This document shows positions 34,753 through 46,865 of a DNA stretch of 64,000 bases, in pieces. The DNA comes from Argyresthia goedartella (taxonomy: Eukaryota > Arthropoda > Insecta > Lepidoptera > Argyresthiidae): assembly GCA_949825045.1 (NCBI GenBank), contig OX463818.1:36162906-36226905 (forward strand), given 5' to 3'. Under the pieces are notes generated by a model, which saw only the letters and a program-made list of their open reading frames with translations, did no database searches and was not told where the DNA came from. Numbering within the stretch: the first letter of the stretch is position 1; every line of letters begins with the position of its first letter. The position numbers and the translations under genes were made by a program.

Positions 34753-35783
34753 TCATAGTCAAAGGTCTATATGCAGTCTCTCCCCGGAATGACTGGTTAA
34801 TCGTAGGTTAACCAAACCAAAGCCAAAGACGCCTTCGGGCAAACCTCGAAATAAATTCCAATTTCGGCCTTTGACTAAAGTATTTTTAGTCAAACCTAGA
34901 AGTTCCTAACTTTTCAGTCAAACGTCGAGAGTAAAATAAACTGTTCCGGGCTTTCAATAGTCGATCCTAGAAGCGACTGGCAGACTCGGTTAAAAGTCAA
35001 CTGTACTTCATGTTTGGCTAAGTTATTGTGGCTAAATTTCAATTGGGTTATTTATAGGTTTGATTGGAACTTAGAAGAAGCAAAACCGGAGGGTAGCGAA
35101 TCGGGAAGGAGCGAAGCGTATGCAAATAAAAACAACATTTAATTATTAACTTCTCTTGAGAAGTTATTGTTTTTTTTTTTGGGTGTCTACGCCGCAGTGT
35201 ACCTACCTATCGCCGCCGCAGTCCCTTTGTAGTAGCTAGGGCAATTTCAATGCAGCAATGTAGCTAGGGCTATGCCAGGATCAGGAAGTTTGACAGGTAC
35301 GGTATAAATCTGGTAGAGTTTATTTGGAAAGAATTTTGCGACAACCGCTAAGAAAGATTACTCGAAGAAAGTGAATTAACCGAAGACATGAACTAGAAAT
35401 TCAAAATAAACATCAAATCATCTGCTAATCTTATAAGGGAATGCAAAGGTACTCACCGATATTCAGTTCAGGGGGGGGGGGGGGGGAGAGAGTTCCAGGG
35501 GTACCGTACGGGTTGCTTTTGTTGAAATATTCGTTTTATTACACCTAATCTAACAAACTAAGACATGCTTATACCTAATTGAAGTTTGACTGGTCAAACC
35601 CCGATTTCATTAAATTTAGTTGCGACGTTTGCCTGACCAAATTAGTTTCTCCTAGGTTTGACGAAAATTCTTCATTCAGAGGCCGAAAAACTTCATTTGT
35701 TTGGGCTTTGACCAAGACTTCAAGCCAGACCTGAGGATTGATTAGTCAAACCTAGGAGCGCCGGAGCTTCGAAGTTTGACTAT
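34753..35783. mobile_element. Long-inverted-repeat transposon ('tagtcaaacctag' family), about 1 kb
   Basis: The left arm (34753-34945) contains tcggcctttgactaaagtat and 'agtcaaacctagaag'. The right arm (35590-35783) contains the same blocks inverted (ctcctaggtttgacgaaaat, then 'gaggccgaaaaactt', ending 'aagtttgactata'). The arms are diverged but collinear over about 190 bp. The interior holds a 16-base poly-G run at 35471-35486 and the chimeric duplication at 35268-35470. There is no transposase. Confidence 0.6.
35268..35470. repeat. Chimeric duplication of two nearby segments
   Basis: Bases 35268-35420 copy 32207-32347 (with 12 extra bases). Bases 35419-35470 copy 33438-33489. The two pieces are joined at a shared CA, skipping about 1.1 kb of the source. 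The second piece includes 14 bases of the GAS2-like small exon and its splice donor on the minus strand. The block sits inside an inverted-repeat element and ends at the poly-G run. Confidence 0.85.
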
Positions 35784-35801
35784 AACATATACATACATTA
35801 G

Positions 35802-36068
35802 GTAGGTTACTCACTAATAAGCAAACAAACCCAGCCTTCTAGGACCAAGGGCCTCAACACCTCTGCACTACCAATAGCTCACAATCACAACATTCGCGCC
35901 AAATCCGAAGCGATCATGTCACTGATGTTGTTTGATCAGCTGCCCACGCGCATGATCACTGACACAAGGAGGTTTAAGAATAAAGACGCCATTCTTGCGC
36001 TACTACCAACTCTTCTCAACCGTATTTCAGGTAGGTTTGTCGGGCGACGGACGATCACAATTTTTTGA
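35802..36068 (+). other. 88-codon open frame with a donor-like site, unknown
   Basis: Just after the inverted-repeat element a frame runs open from 35802 to TGA 36066-36068. It contains NIRAKSEAIMSLMLFDQLPT and RRFKNKDAILALLPTLLNRI. A TTTCAG|GTAGGT donor-like site lies at 36030/36031. It may be an exon, a retroelement C-terminus or chance. I recognise no family. Confidence 0.2.
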
Positions 36069-36441
36069 AATCAACAGAAATTCTTTTAGTGGACCATCTT
36101 CAGAAAAGACTCATCATCAATGGAACATGATATCGAAGAAACTAATGTGAGTCAATATCTTAATTTTTAGTGAATGCCACTGTATACACTGCCAATATAT
36201 CGCACTGTATTTGGACAAGTTCTCTTACGAGAGCCTGGAATTTATAGTTCTGATTTGTTATTGTTTATATTTCCTACGGACGTGAGCGACTATTCGTCCC
36301 GAAACGAATGTGATCGGAAAATAGTTTTTTTATTCAGTGTCGCCACAGCGGATGACAGTATTTTATGCAGAGTACTTTTTGCTCCAGTACTAATTATTCT
36401 GAGTAACCGCCACTGCCTTAAACTGATAAAGATACGCATAC

Positions 36442-36493
36442 CTACAGCTGAGGCAATGAGGGCACAGGTAACGCCCACGAACACGAAACACAT
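36442..36493 (-). other. Weak candidate signal-peptide exon
   Basis: Minus-strand ATG 36493 opens MCFVFVGVTCALIASAV, which has the look of a secretory signal peptide. It runs into CTGTAG|GTATGC (donor at 36441). A short signal-peptide first exon is common in insect secreted proteins, but no following exon was found. It could be chance. Confidence 0.18.
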
Positions 36494-36987
36494 CTAGTGG
36501 TACTTGCTATGGAGGATATAACCCTCACACATCGTTAACATGTCAATAGTGACCGCCGCTCCATAATACTAATGTAGTTGTTTAACGATAGGCGATGTTG
36601 TGCAATGGTTTATGCCGGTTTTGGGTGGGCCTAGAAAGTTTAGTGAAAGAATGGGTGGGTTTTCAGTATCACGAAATTTAACGACTTAGAGCTTTAAAAA
36701 TGTTTGAATTTCAATGTCTGTTTGCGTTTTATAGCCCCACGCGGAAATGACTCTGAGCACAAAGTTTTACAGAAATGGAGTCAAGTTAAGTTTTTGGGAT
36801 ATGGCTTCTATTGTGTACAGAAATGGAGAAAAAATGCACTAATAAGGGAAGTATGGGCTCAGAAATCTGGTAGGAACTGGTGCTAGTGACAAAAAAGTCA
36901 ATGCAATGATGTATTCCTGTAAATGCGTATTCAGGTAGAGGCGAGTACCCCCAGGGGCTAGCCCCATTAAAGAGACTTAAAAGTAAT

Positions 36988-37118
36988 CATTTATATACAG
37001 GCACATAAATTAATTACTTCTTACCTCACACTAGGTTACCCTGTATCGTGGGAACCAGAAACGACCGTCATAAACAGATATGTCATGTGTTTGTGACGTC
37101 AAATCCAGGACCAGGGAA
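36988..37118 (-). mobile_element. SINE family B, head missing
   Basis: The tail (catttatatacaggcacata) and part of the body (accctgtatcgtgggaacca) are present. The tRNA-like head has been lost or replaced by the CpG-rich sequence that follows. Confidence 0.65.
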
Positions 37119-37139
37119 TTCTTCGGAAGACATAGCTGA

Positions 37140-37281
37140 AGGGCAATCTAGTCTCGTGACACAACGGACACGCGCGCCGATCGCCTTGACCGTGACGCGA
37201 CGCAGGCGCAAGCCACCGCGACGAAAGTGAAAACAAAACAACACTCCGCCCAGCGTCGTCGGCCAGCCGTCCGTCAGCGTA
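37140..37281 (+). promoter_or_regulatory. CpG-dense patch ending in a splice-donor-like site
   Basis: About 130 bases contain many CpG dinucleotides (cacgcgcgccgatcgccttg; gacgcgacgcaggcgcaagc). They end in CGTCAGC|GTAAGTGAGG at 37281. This could be a promoter with a non-coding first exon on the plus strand. No TATA box or downstream exon confirms it. Confidence 0.25.
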
Positions 37282-37289
37282 AGTGAGGA

Positions 37290-40200
37290 ATGTGGGGTTT
37301 AGCACCGGAGCTGTTAGTGGACTGACTACTTCGAGTGCTCAGCTTAGCATATTCGAATCTGAACCCCAACCTCGAGTAATGTGGAGAGGTATCGACTAAA
37401 GAATTAGCCAATCGCAATGATGACACCGGGTGAGTTTTTTCATAGATGGGGGATGAATGGATGGATGACACGGTGGATCTCTTATCTTAAAGGGCCTATG
37501 ATAGAAGATTCCTACAGAAAAAGTGCCACATACACGGCTGGTATAGTCTACCGCTGTAGATACCTTCGGGAAAGTAGTCAAACAAAGTTGTAGCAATTGT
37601 GTAGTATAAGTAGTGTGAGCGTAAGACAGACGACTGATGAATTTATTTTACTTTATCACGATTTATTTTCTTGATATGCTCCATATTATCAGAATAATAG
37701 ACACGCTTCTCTAGAGGCATACTTATGTTTGTTTAAATTGATATGTTATCCAAATAGTAGTCGCCACATCCATCAAATCTCGTCCAATCACGATTGAATC
37801 AGTAACTAAACCCACGCAACTGTTTACCCAAGTGAAATGGCACGTCCATATGATGTATTGAGCCAGGTCGTAGACCACTCGCCGTTCTCGAGAACAAAGA
37901 AAACATTATTAAATGATATTTCGAGCGGAACATGAGACCGCGAGCATGACTCGGTGGCATGAGCATGCATTATTCAGGATTGTTGAATGTTGAATGGACT
38001 GCGCGGGCGCTGCCCAGTATGTTTGCTTTGGGGTGGCCAAGAGTTTGTATAGTTTTGCCGGGAAAGTGAAGGTAAGTATATAGATATAGTAGACACAATG
38101 TGTTACAGACATGTGTAGTAAAACTTTAGGGGTTTATTAGAACCATTCTGTTACTCGCTAGGTGCATATAAAATAGCGAGTAGATAATTATATTTCGTCA
38201 AGGATTTGCATTTCGGATTTCAGGATAAACCTTCCATATGGCTAAGACCATGGATCGCCTGCACATTGATAAAGAGAGTAGATCAATTCCTTCCATTTCA
38301 TTCTCAAAACAAATTGTCCGACAATTGTCGAAACTACTCGAAACATCAAGCTGGTAATACAATGGTCACCCTACAAGCTAGCTACTACACGGTACACCAC
38401 ACCGCCGCGGCGCGCCGTGATGATGATTTATGCCCACTAGCCACTAGCCGTAAGGTCAATGCTGTGATCGAGTGTGACATATGGGAAATAAGATTTCGCT
38501 TTCTTTCTGTTTACCTTCTCGACCGGATTACGTGGGAGTAACGTAACTCGAGATAATTGAGCGATTTCTATTCGATGACTCGAATACTGGTGGTATTTCT
38601 TGTTAAAGATTTATATTATGTTATAATAATCGTTACATGTTCTGCCGTAATTCGTGAGTGGTGAAAACTTGCGGAATGAGAGTCGTCTGCATTGTTGATG
38701 TAAGCAGCGTTGCGTATCTAGATAAAAAATATTATTTAAATAAAAAAATATCCCAAAATGTGTTGGTAAGAGCAAATCTCGTGAACGGCTGGACCGATTT
38801 GGATCAACTTTTTTTTAACTGTTCGAAAGTTCTTACGGGAAGAAAATGTTGAAATACGCACTGGAAAGCCGAATTACCGAAAAACTGTTTTGTATGGATA
38901 TATTCTATGAGAATGCAAGACGGCGGCGGACGTCGAGGGTCGCGCTGGATGCGAAACAAAACCCAAAATTCGAAATTAGAATTTTGAATTTTCCTTTAAA
39001 ATTCAAAACGGCCAGTTCCCTTAAAACGCGTATACAAAGTGCGCCACGGACAGCTAGTTTTAAAAATAAAATTGTTTGTCAGGTGCTATGCCCGATGCTC
39101 TACTGTCTTTTCAAATACTTATACGTTCCACAGGGTTCTTCGGTTTAGTAATTGTTGCGGTAAATAACTCCACAAAATAAGTATAATTATGGACACTGAC
39201 GAACTGCTGTTGTCTCTGGGAAGTTGCGCAATCTTATCATCAGGATATAAAAATCTCTCTACAAAAATTAAACAGCCACACCATACGCTAACAGGCTCTA
39301 ATTATGTTATGGAGGTCTACACAGGTCGTAGAAGGAACTTTCGAGAAGGATATAAGCTTTCCCACTGCGGTTTGATGCAACTGTTGTGGTACAAACTTTC
39401 TATGGTTTTGGTGTTTAGTTACTTACTGAGGTGGTTAGAGGCAGTTCCGTAAATATGTTTGTGTCGAGGTTTCTGTTTCGACTCAGCTGACGAACAATTT
39501 TCTAAAGTGCACCAACTCATTCAACGCTTGCTGTGCTTACCGCCATGTTTGGGACGACTACACCATATTTGGTGTGCCAGTGGCAGTGGCAGGTAACTGT
39601 CAAAGCTGGCTAATAGGACGGCATGAGGCATGAGTGACCGTTATGTGGTCGTGTCTGCGATATGATGCAAGCAGCAACAGCTGAGCGAACACCACGCATC
39701 GCTGGTCTCCAAGTACACTGTAACTGTAAGATTTGTAAGATATCGTAAGAAACATGAGGAGATGAAACGGTTTTTAACGCTTCATTAGTGACTTATGGTG
39801 GCTTTTGTCGGACATCGTGCTTGGTTGTAGTTTTTTACGCGATATTGCATGTTTCAACGACGAATGAGTTTCTTGAGTGAAGCAAAATCTATGGTCTCCA
39901 AAATATTTTTGCTACTGCGTGTACCTATCGAACTTCGGGCGTAGAAGACAATAAACTTATTAATCGACACCAGTTTTGCAAGAAAACTATTGTCATTGAA
40001 TTGTAATAGCCACTAATGACCGGGGCGGTGAATTATAGATCCGAGCCGAATCAAATTAAATGCGTTTTAGAACCGCTACTGACGAAACGCTACTTAATAA
40101 AAGGAATATACTATGAGCCACTGCAATAAGAACTATTAAGCCGGCTTATGATGGTTATTGAATACCATTTTGCACGCCTAGTAAAGGAGATTTGTATAAC

Positions 40201-40844
40201 GGACGCCATTGACATGAATCTGAAACTAATAGAGTTATAATGCGTCTGATACAGGTTTTAGTGAATATTTTATGGATGACGTGAATACCTTTTAGTGATT
40301 ATTAAAGACACTGTTCAGTTGTTACCTGACTTAGTTGGGACCTAAGATGCTGACTTGAAGTACTCCAACAAACTCGAAGGGGTTACTGTCATAATAATAC
40401 TATGTTCTATTCTAATCGTTTATTTGCAGCATGAATCTTGGATTCGACATCAACAATAATAATGAACCCAAGAAAGCCATAACAACGATAAAGCACTGTT
40501 TCATAGTAAGTTTATGCGTTCACGCGTCAAGCATAAAATTAGAATTCGTGCTATAATTGTCGAGAGCGAAAACCAGAGAAACCTCCAACAGTTATCGTGT
40601 TCAGTGACTCACTTCTTGGCGGTAGTTAGAGAAGTTAGCGGGCACTCGGACAAATTACTACGTAGCTTTCCAAGTTGTGAAGTAACTATTTTTTTAAATC
40701 TTGGAGGGTCTGTTGTACAAAGTCTCAACAACCTCTTAGATGGACCGAGATCGCAATCTATAAATGTCTACGCAGCATTATATGTATGTAGCCTGATACT
40801 GTATCTCAACATCCAACCCCGCAGTCCCATTAAAAATCTCAATT
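37290..40844. other. Non-coding stretch with dispersed repeat traces
   Basis: Bases 38760-38860 contain 'ctcgtgaacggctggaccga', a string I know from dispersed insect transposons; a 100-codon frame at 38846-39148 follows it without motifs. At 37994-38071 an ATG opens 26 codons into AAG|GTAAGTATA, a weak exon candidate. No other gene or repeat was recognised. Confidence 0.35.
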
Positions 40845-41260
40845 CTTAATTCATAAATTATTTATTGCACACAAACGGCATAACGAAAAGGTAATAAACA
40901 TAAATAGTGTACAAGGGCTAGCTTATCTCTAACAAGAGATCTCTTCCAGCAAACTTAGTAAGGATGAGAGAGGTTGATTGTGGGTACAATATATAATGGA
41001 TAAATACATAATAATATATAGTACAAAAACATAAATAAAATATATATATTCCTAAACACATACATATTACTAAGGTAGAGCTTTTTTACGCGACTTTTAA
41101 ATATATTCAGAGTTTGATAGTCCTTGATGGTTCAGGGGAGTGCATTCCACAGCCGAATTTCCCGGAAAAATATGTTTTGAATGATGCCTTCAAATTTAAA
41201 ACACAATTATTAGACACCATTTCAATAGAAAATTGCAATCTCAATCACAATCTCAATATC
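40845..41260 (-). pseudogene. LINE 3' end with RT C-terminus
   Basis: Read on the minus strand, about 41195-41075 encodes IFFREIRLWNALP, a stop, then TIKDYQTLNIFKSRVKKLYL, the typical C-terminus of CR1/jockey-like ORFs. The 3' untranslated part (agagatctcttccagcaaac and 'tttattgcacacaaa', read on the plus strand) matches the ends at 20935 and 28768. Confidence 0.6.
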
Positions 41261-43451
41261 TTTTAAATTCTCCATAAAAAGATCATAAGGAATATTGGAC
41301 TATGGTAACTGTTCTATCACCTAGAATCGGTAAGAATATTGTCTTTATTAATCTGTGATATTGTCTAGTCTACGTACTTATAGATAGGTTCTAATGAAAA
41401 TGGTTGGATTCATAATGGATTAAAGCAAGAATCGTTTCCAATTTGTACGCAACCATTGACAAAACAAATAAGAACCTTTTCAAGACTTCATCATTCGGCA
41501 AAAGGGCGCCTTTTATCATTGTTTAACAAACAAATTATGGCTTCATTGTGCTACATGCTACACGTCTGTACTTTTTCTTGAAAATTGCAGTCGATTGCAC
41601 ATTAAATGTCACCGATTATCCATCCGAGACCGCTGCGTCATCGCATCATTCCATCGACATGCTCCTCAATTTGACCAGCGACAGTATAACGACATCAACA
41701 ACATCATTCCGGTGAAACACGTCTGTTATGTGTTTACGTAACCAGAGATAATCACCCGCACAGAGCATGTTTGTGAGTTTTGTAGTCAAATTGTCTGGTA
41801 ACTAGAGTAGATATAGAAACTATAACTTTAGCTTTTGGTTTAACCCTCGGTCCATAGCGGCGCGAGCGCTGTTCAAAGAACTTTCCTCGCGCCTGGTCGA
41901 CGCGACGCCTCTAATGACTGGAGCCTATATACCTTGGGCAAAGGCGCTGAGCCTCGCCATACAGTGAGGCACCGCCACCAGCCTTCTGCCCAGCGACGGC
42001 GACAGTGACCTCGATCAATCTTTCTTTATATTAAATTATATATAATTTTAAATGTACATTTAACTAGGTTAAACTAGAGTATGTTGAAACAAAAATTACT
42101 TGTATGCTTATTGAATTTTGAATCGTCACTACCCCACCTCAATCAGTCTTTTAAAAATCTTTTAACTATCTTAAGAACTTCATAAGTATGTGCCTTTAAT
42201 AATAGCTCTACAGTCAGTAACTGTTACTATAGCAGAGTAACTGAATGTTAACGAGCAAAATAATGTAGAAGACACTAGAGAGGAAAATAGAAAGACGACA
42301 AAAGAAAAACACCAACAGATGGACAACTAACTAATACCGGGAAAGAAAACTGAAATAGCCAACACATCAACAAACATTACTATTCTTACTGCATTCTTAT
42401 CAGCGATTCCGTATTGCGTATCGCATAGCTGCGCACGAGTGTGAGTTATGTGAAAGCGACGCATGCGCGGAGTGCGCGAACACCAACAACGAATGTTGCT
42501 CTACTCTCAAAGAGGGTATCATCAATGATTGATCAGAGTTGATCGGATTGGTGGACTTGTCAGGAATGGCAACGCAAAACCTGACGGAATTCATTCCAAA
42601 GTAAATTTCAAGTTCTAGGAAATAGGCAGTTTGTTATTAACTTTTTCTTTCTTTCTTACAACGACTTTCTTATGAACATCTTCATCATCATCATCATCAT
42701 CATGGTCTGGTGGGGATAGGCCTCTTCTCTAGTGCCAGTTCTCATGGTCCTGTGCCAGCATTATAGTTTGGAATTATTATTTTGAAATGATCAAACGAAC
42801 ATGGTTCGGAAGTTTCTTTATACTTCACGTCATTTTCACGTTATATGGGTTGTTGCGCAATGAACAATTCAACAATTCCTGCTCATATTTCGGCTGTAAA
42901 TTTTGCTTTGCAGCACTTTCATTTGTTTACCTATTTGGTTTATTTGTTCTACGCTTTCTCAATGCAGATCTAACTGGAATTGTATGCGGTTTTCACCCAC
43001 ATCAAACCATTGGATTTGAAATGACTTATTTGATTGTTTGGCTTTCTTCAACCACACTTCAACATTGGTTACCGTTTCCTTCCATCCGTTTATGTATCGT
43101 ACCGATTTGATTGACCGGTGTCGCATTACGGGCCTGCTTCTGCTAGCAAAATTACGGTTCATTGACAATGACGCAACGACGACGGGTCACTTATTTTATT
43201 CATTGATTTATTTCATTAATGACATATGAAAAATAACAGAGTTACATGCTTGAACACCACTTAAACCACTGAGGTTTGTTTGTGGTGAATCTACTCATTA
43301 TACAGTATTTATGGCTAACTCTAAATCAGTGTAGAAGTCAGCTAAATTCAACTAAAGTTCAAAAAAGAGTGTGATGTTCGTAAGTAGTATTCAACCCTTT
43401 TAATTTTGAGATAAAGTATAGTTTCAGTCTTTTTATAGGTATTTGTCTGCC
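41261..43451. other. Non-coding stretch with an (ATC)n microsatellite
   Basis: (ATC)n lies at 42681-42703. A 107-codon plus frame at 42787-43110 is cysteine- and aromatic-rich without a family match. The antisense frame is equally unremarkable. Bases 41850-42010 are GC-richer. No gene call is justified. Confidence 0.35.
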
Positions 43452-43745
43452 ACGTCCGTGGACTAGTGGGTTTCACACTTGCTTCTCACACACGAGATGC
43501 AGGTTCGATTCCTGACCATGTACCAATGAGATAATTTATTTATCTTAAGTTATCGGACGTTCAGTGTTTTGGATGACACTTCAAGCTGTAGGCCCCGGCA
43601 GCCGGGGTCTAAGTGCGGGTTGGTGGAGGGGTTTTACGACCACTACCACGTAGCGATAGTAGCCAGCGTGATGGAGAATGGCTTAATCTTACTCGTATCC
43701 GGGTAAAACCCCTCGATGGGGACAGTAACGGGCTACATTTATTTA
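43452..43745 (+). mobile_element. tRNA-derived SINE, family D
   Basis: The head is related to family C (tccgtggactagtgggtttc; B box ggttcgattcc; 'accatgtaccaatgag'). It is joined to a different, GC-rich body (aggccccggcagccggggtc; 'gggttttacgaccactacca') and an ATTT-rich end. A head shared by C and D suggests body swapping between SINE families. Confidence 0.65.
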
Positions 43746-45365
43746 TTATTAATGATTTGCCTGCGTGATCGAGTTCCTGATGTGAGTAGGCAGGTTATTG
43801 ATCAAGCGTGGCTGGCATCACGAAGGAGCTCGTCCGCTCGCCGTAGGTATTGTTTGCGCGTACAGTAACCAGTTTGCTCGGCGCCATTCACCTGGTTGTT
43901 ATTATTCTTGAGGTACCTGCTGCAGGCAGCAGCAGAAAGCCGCAGCTTAAGTAGAAAATATTATTCCTGGCCTCTAAATAGATGATACAGTCCTTATAGC
44001 AAAGATGATGCAGTTATAATTTCAACAATGGCTTTAGTGGTACGTTAAGTTTGCTTGCAGTTCAAACAAATTATTGTTTTTAATTAAATCACTTTGCCAA
44101 AGTAAAAATCCTATAGGTGTAATCATTTATTTATAAATGGTACGGGGAATCCTATTTGACAATTCATGGTAGAATTTAAGAATGATTATTTCAGTCAAAT
44201 GAATTTATTATAAATTCATCGTAGACGTAGAGTAGGCCGCCATTGTCACGTCGTTGCCATTGGAAATCCATTTCGTTATCAGAATCCGAGCCCTGTTTGC
44301 CTTGTCACAGCACAATTTTCCAAGTTTAAAATACGCCCCGATCGTCCATTGTTCGATCATAATCGAGTGAAGTCCCGATCTCGGAACGTGATCGCTCGGA
44401 CAACAAACAATCGACGATCATCGTCATCGCCGAGGCCGACCTTGTACGTACAGTTATTTCTTCCGAATTATTTTAAAACAAGTGTTAAATTAAACCTATT
44501 TGTTCAACCGAACATTTAGTCTGAGGTCGTGTTTAAACAATATGGTCATTACGTTAATTATTGTGATAATTTGATTGGCTCGGAGGATTGGGTTGGTATT
44601 AAAGGTGAAGTCCCCGTGGGTCACGTCGCGGCCGGCGCCGGCGCCGGCGGCACAGTTGCTGACCAGCTGTCAAGGAGAGCAACGATTCTACATAGTGATG
44701 CTAATGTGTATCGTTACTGGAGATCTTGCTGGCAGAAATAGGGACCAGTCTTTGTACTTGAGGCCCGGATGCTCAACCCACAACATAAATATTGACGGAC
44801 TGTCAAAGTCGAGCGAGCGATATTTTTTGACTACCAAATATGTTAAAGGTTCACCAATTTTAGTGGTTTCTGGTCGCTATAGAGCACTCTCTGTACGCAA
44901 CTTTAATAAACCCTGGAGCTGAAGCGAAGCGAAGCGGAGCGAGGCGACCCCATGTAGTTTAGTATAAAATAGGGTGAACATTTAGTAAATTTGGCATGAA
45001 AATGTATTATTTTTAGAATTTAGCCTTAATAAACAATCAAACCTCGTCTGCTACACAAGGCTGATAGAGCGACCTTCTGAAGCTGTACAACCAGCTACGA
45101 GTTTCAGCCAGAAACCCTTCGAGTTGGATTACCATCCATAAGGTGCATACAACAAGACGCATTAAGTTTTAGTTTACCTTCACAGTTTACTGATGGTACG
45201 TCAATTTGCGCTGTTCTTATCAGCTGTGCGTCACTCACTATCAGAGCAGAGCACTTGTTATCAGTAAATAGATATGGAGAGATTGCGCCTTCTTAGGATT
45301 AGATGAGATTTAAAGTCAATTATTGGTGGAGGATTCTGTGCTGCATCAACATTTTGTAGTACAAA
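43746..45365. other. Non-coding stretch with CpG-rich patches
   Basis: Bases 44620-44655 contain a (GCCGGC)n-like run, and 44330-44440 is rich in 'gatcg'. The overlapping frames at 44529-44922 have no motifs. These could be regulatory, but nothing specific is seen. Confidence 0.3.
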
Positions 45366-45616
45366 CAAATGACCTCTGCGGCGTTGCGGTTCGAGCCTCT
45401 GCCTCACAAGCCAGACGTCCCGGGTTCAAATCCCGGCTGGGGAGAAAGAATAAAAAAGCCTGTCTTGTGTGTAGGTCGCTCTTATTCCCCATTTCTCATT
45501 AGCCAGTTATTCCACATTCCATTAAAGGGACAGGAAGGTAGCCCATCGCCGCAACTGTGTAGATTGAAGGCTTCCTCACGATTAGAACGTCCATATAATG
45601 AACTGATAAATTACTC
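45366..45616 (+). mobile_element. tRNA-derived SINE, B-like head with another body
   Basis: The head has A-box-like gcggcgttgcggttcgag and a perfect B box (gggttcaaatccc near 45422). The later body includes 'ggcttcctcacgattagaac', which recurs in variant form near 59607-59640. Confidence 0.6.
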
Positions 45617-45700
45617 ATATTATTGGTACATGATCAGCACCGTATGTGAACCCGCGTCTCCTGCGTGAGATGAGAAGCGAGCACGAAGCCACTAGACCTC
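45617..45700 (-). mobile_element. SINE family C/D head fragment
   Basis: The reverse complement contains 'cttctcatctcacgcaggag'-type head sequence and the 'tgatcatgtaccaa' block shared with 32815 and 43452. Only the head is present. Confidence 0.5.
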
Positions 45701-46676
45701 GAACCGTTTCTGGTAGCGGCAGGTACCAAATAACTGTGATTATCATTCACTTAAGTTGGTACCTCAAGTTTAAGAAGGCTATATGTAAGAGAGGCTCGAG
45801 CTTTCCGATGCTTGAGTTTTGCTTGAACAGCTTCATTTACCTATATAAAGTGAATCGTAAATAGCTAGGATTATTTCGCCGGGACTTCACTCGCTTTCAC
45901 AAAATCTAGCTTAATAGTCTATTCACTTATATCCTGATTTGATTACAGAACTGAACTATCACAGCACCACACCAGTCATGAACCGACAACTTTTGTCTCG
46001 GTGCGTGGTGCGTGTGGTGCGACCACAGACCAACCAGTCTTGTCTGTGGGTTCGGCCAACACTTTTCCCGTCTGACCAAATATCGATCACGAAGGCGACA
46101 TGTATATATTTCAGGTTTTAATTATATTACGTAAAGTAAGTGGACTAATAGGTACATGTTACTGGTAGATATATGGCGAAGTAAGTTTAATAATAAGACA
46201 CTACATCAGCTGATGGACTTTTTCACACAACTTGTACGGCAAAACCAAACTTATCCCGGATACATACAAAAGCACAGCGTCACGCTATTTCCTATACGGG
46301 GTGGAAGAGGGTTTATTCCGAAAATAGAGAAATAATCAGGTAAAATGCAGGTGGTACCGAACTTTTCCCCAACTACATCTTACAGGGATCGATCGCAAAA
46401 ATGCTCACCTCCCACAAATCTTCATACTCGGCCAAGAATATGATCCGCTTCCTCCGCCCAGTGCAGTCTACAGTGTTCACTAACATTAAACACTCGTTAC
46501 CTCCTTTCTCAATAGCCGAAGTTATTTATACTTTCAGGTTAAATTTAGTAAGTTGGTAGTTTGTGCTCGGGACGGGTGTGTGCGGGACCGCGCCGGCCCC
46601 AGCACTGACACATGGCTGGATGAGGCAACGAGAGTGAACCAGGGAAGGTCAAGTTCAGATGCTGTTGCACATGCGA
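45701..46676. other. Non-coding DNA
   Basis: A short SINE C tail-like piece occurs at 46274-46310 (agcgtcacgctatttcctat). Nothing else was recognised. Confidence 0.35.
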
Positions 46677-46865
46677 CCTCCGTGGTGTGTGCGGTGCAGC
46701 GGTCGAGGTTGCGCTTCACAAGGAGAGGTCTCGAATTCGAATCGCGGCTGGGGAGGCGGAAATATATCCTGGGATTTTGTTTCTGGTTAACACACGGAGT
46801 ATCCTAGTGTGGGTTCAAAAGAAATTTAGGAATGTGCCTGTCTGTACATACATTTTTAAGTTAAT
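46677..46865 (+). mobile_element. tRNA-derived SINE, family B, diverged
   Basis: The head (gcggtgcagcggtcgaggtt; B box 'aattcgaatcgc') and body (gggattttgtttctggttaa) are mutated but collinear with the family. Confidence 0.7.

Noticed and set aside
37994..38071. 26-codon exon beginning MDCAGAAQYV and ending at a GTAAGTATA donor
   Set aside because: It is open and well bounded, but short enough for chance and without an acceptor, partner exon or family; mentioned only within the region entry.
42787..43110. 107-codon frame with many aromatic and cysteine residues
   Set aside because: It has no family resemblance, splice signals or codon pattern distinguishing it from AT-rich chance frames; the antisense strand is open as well.
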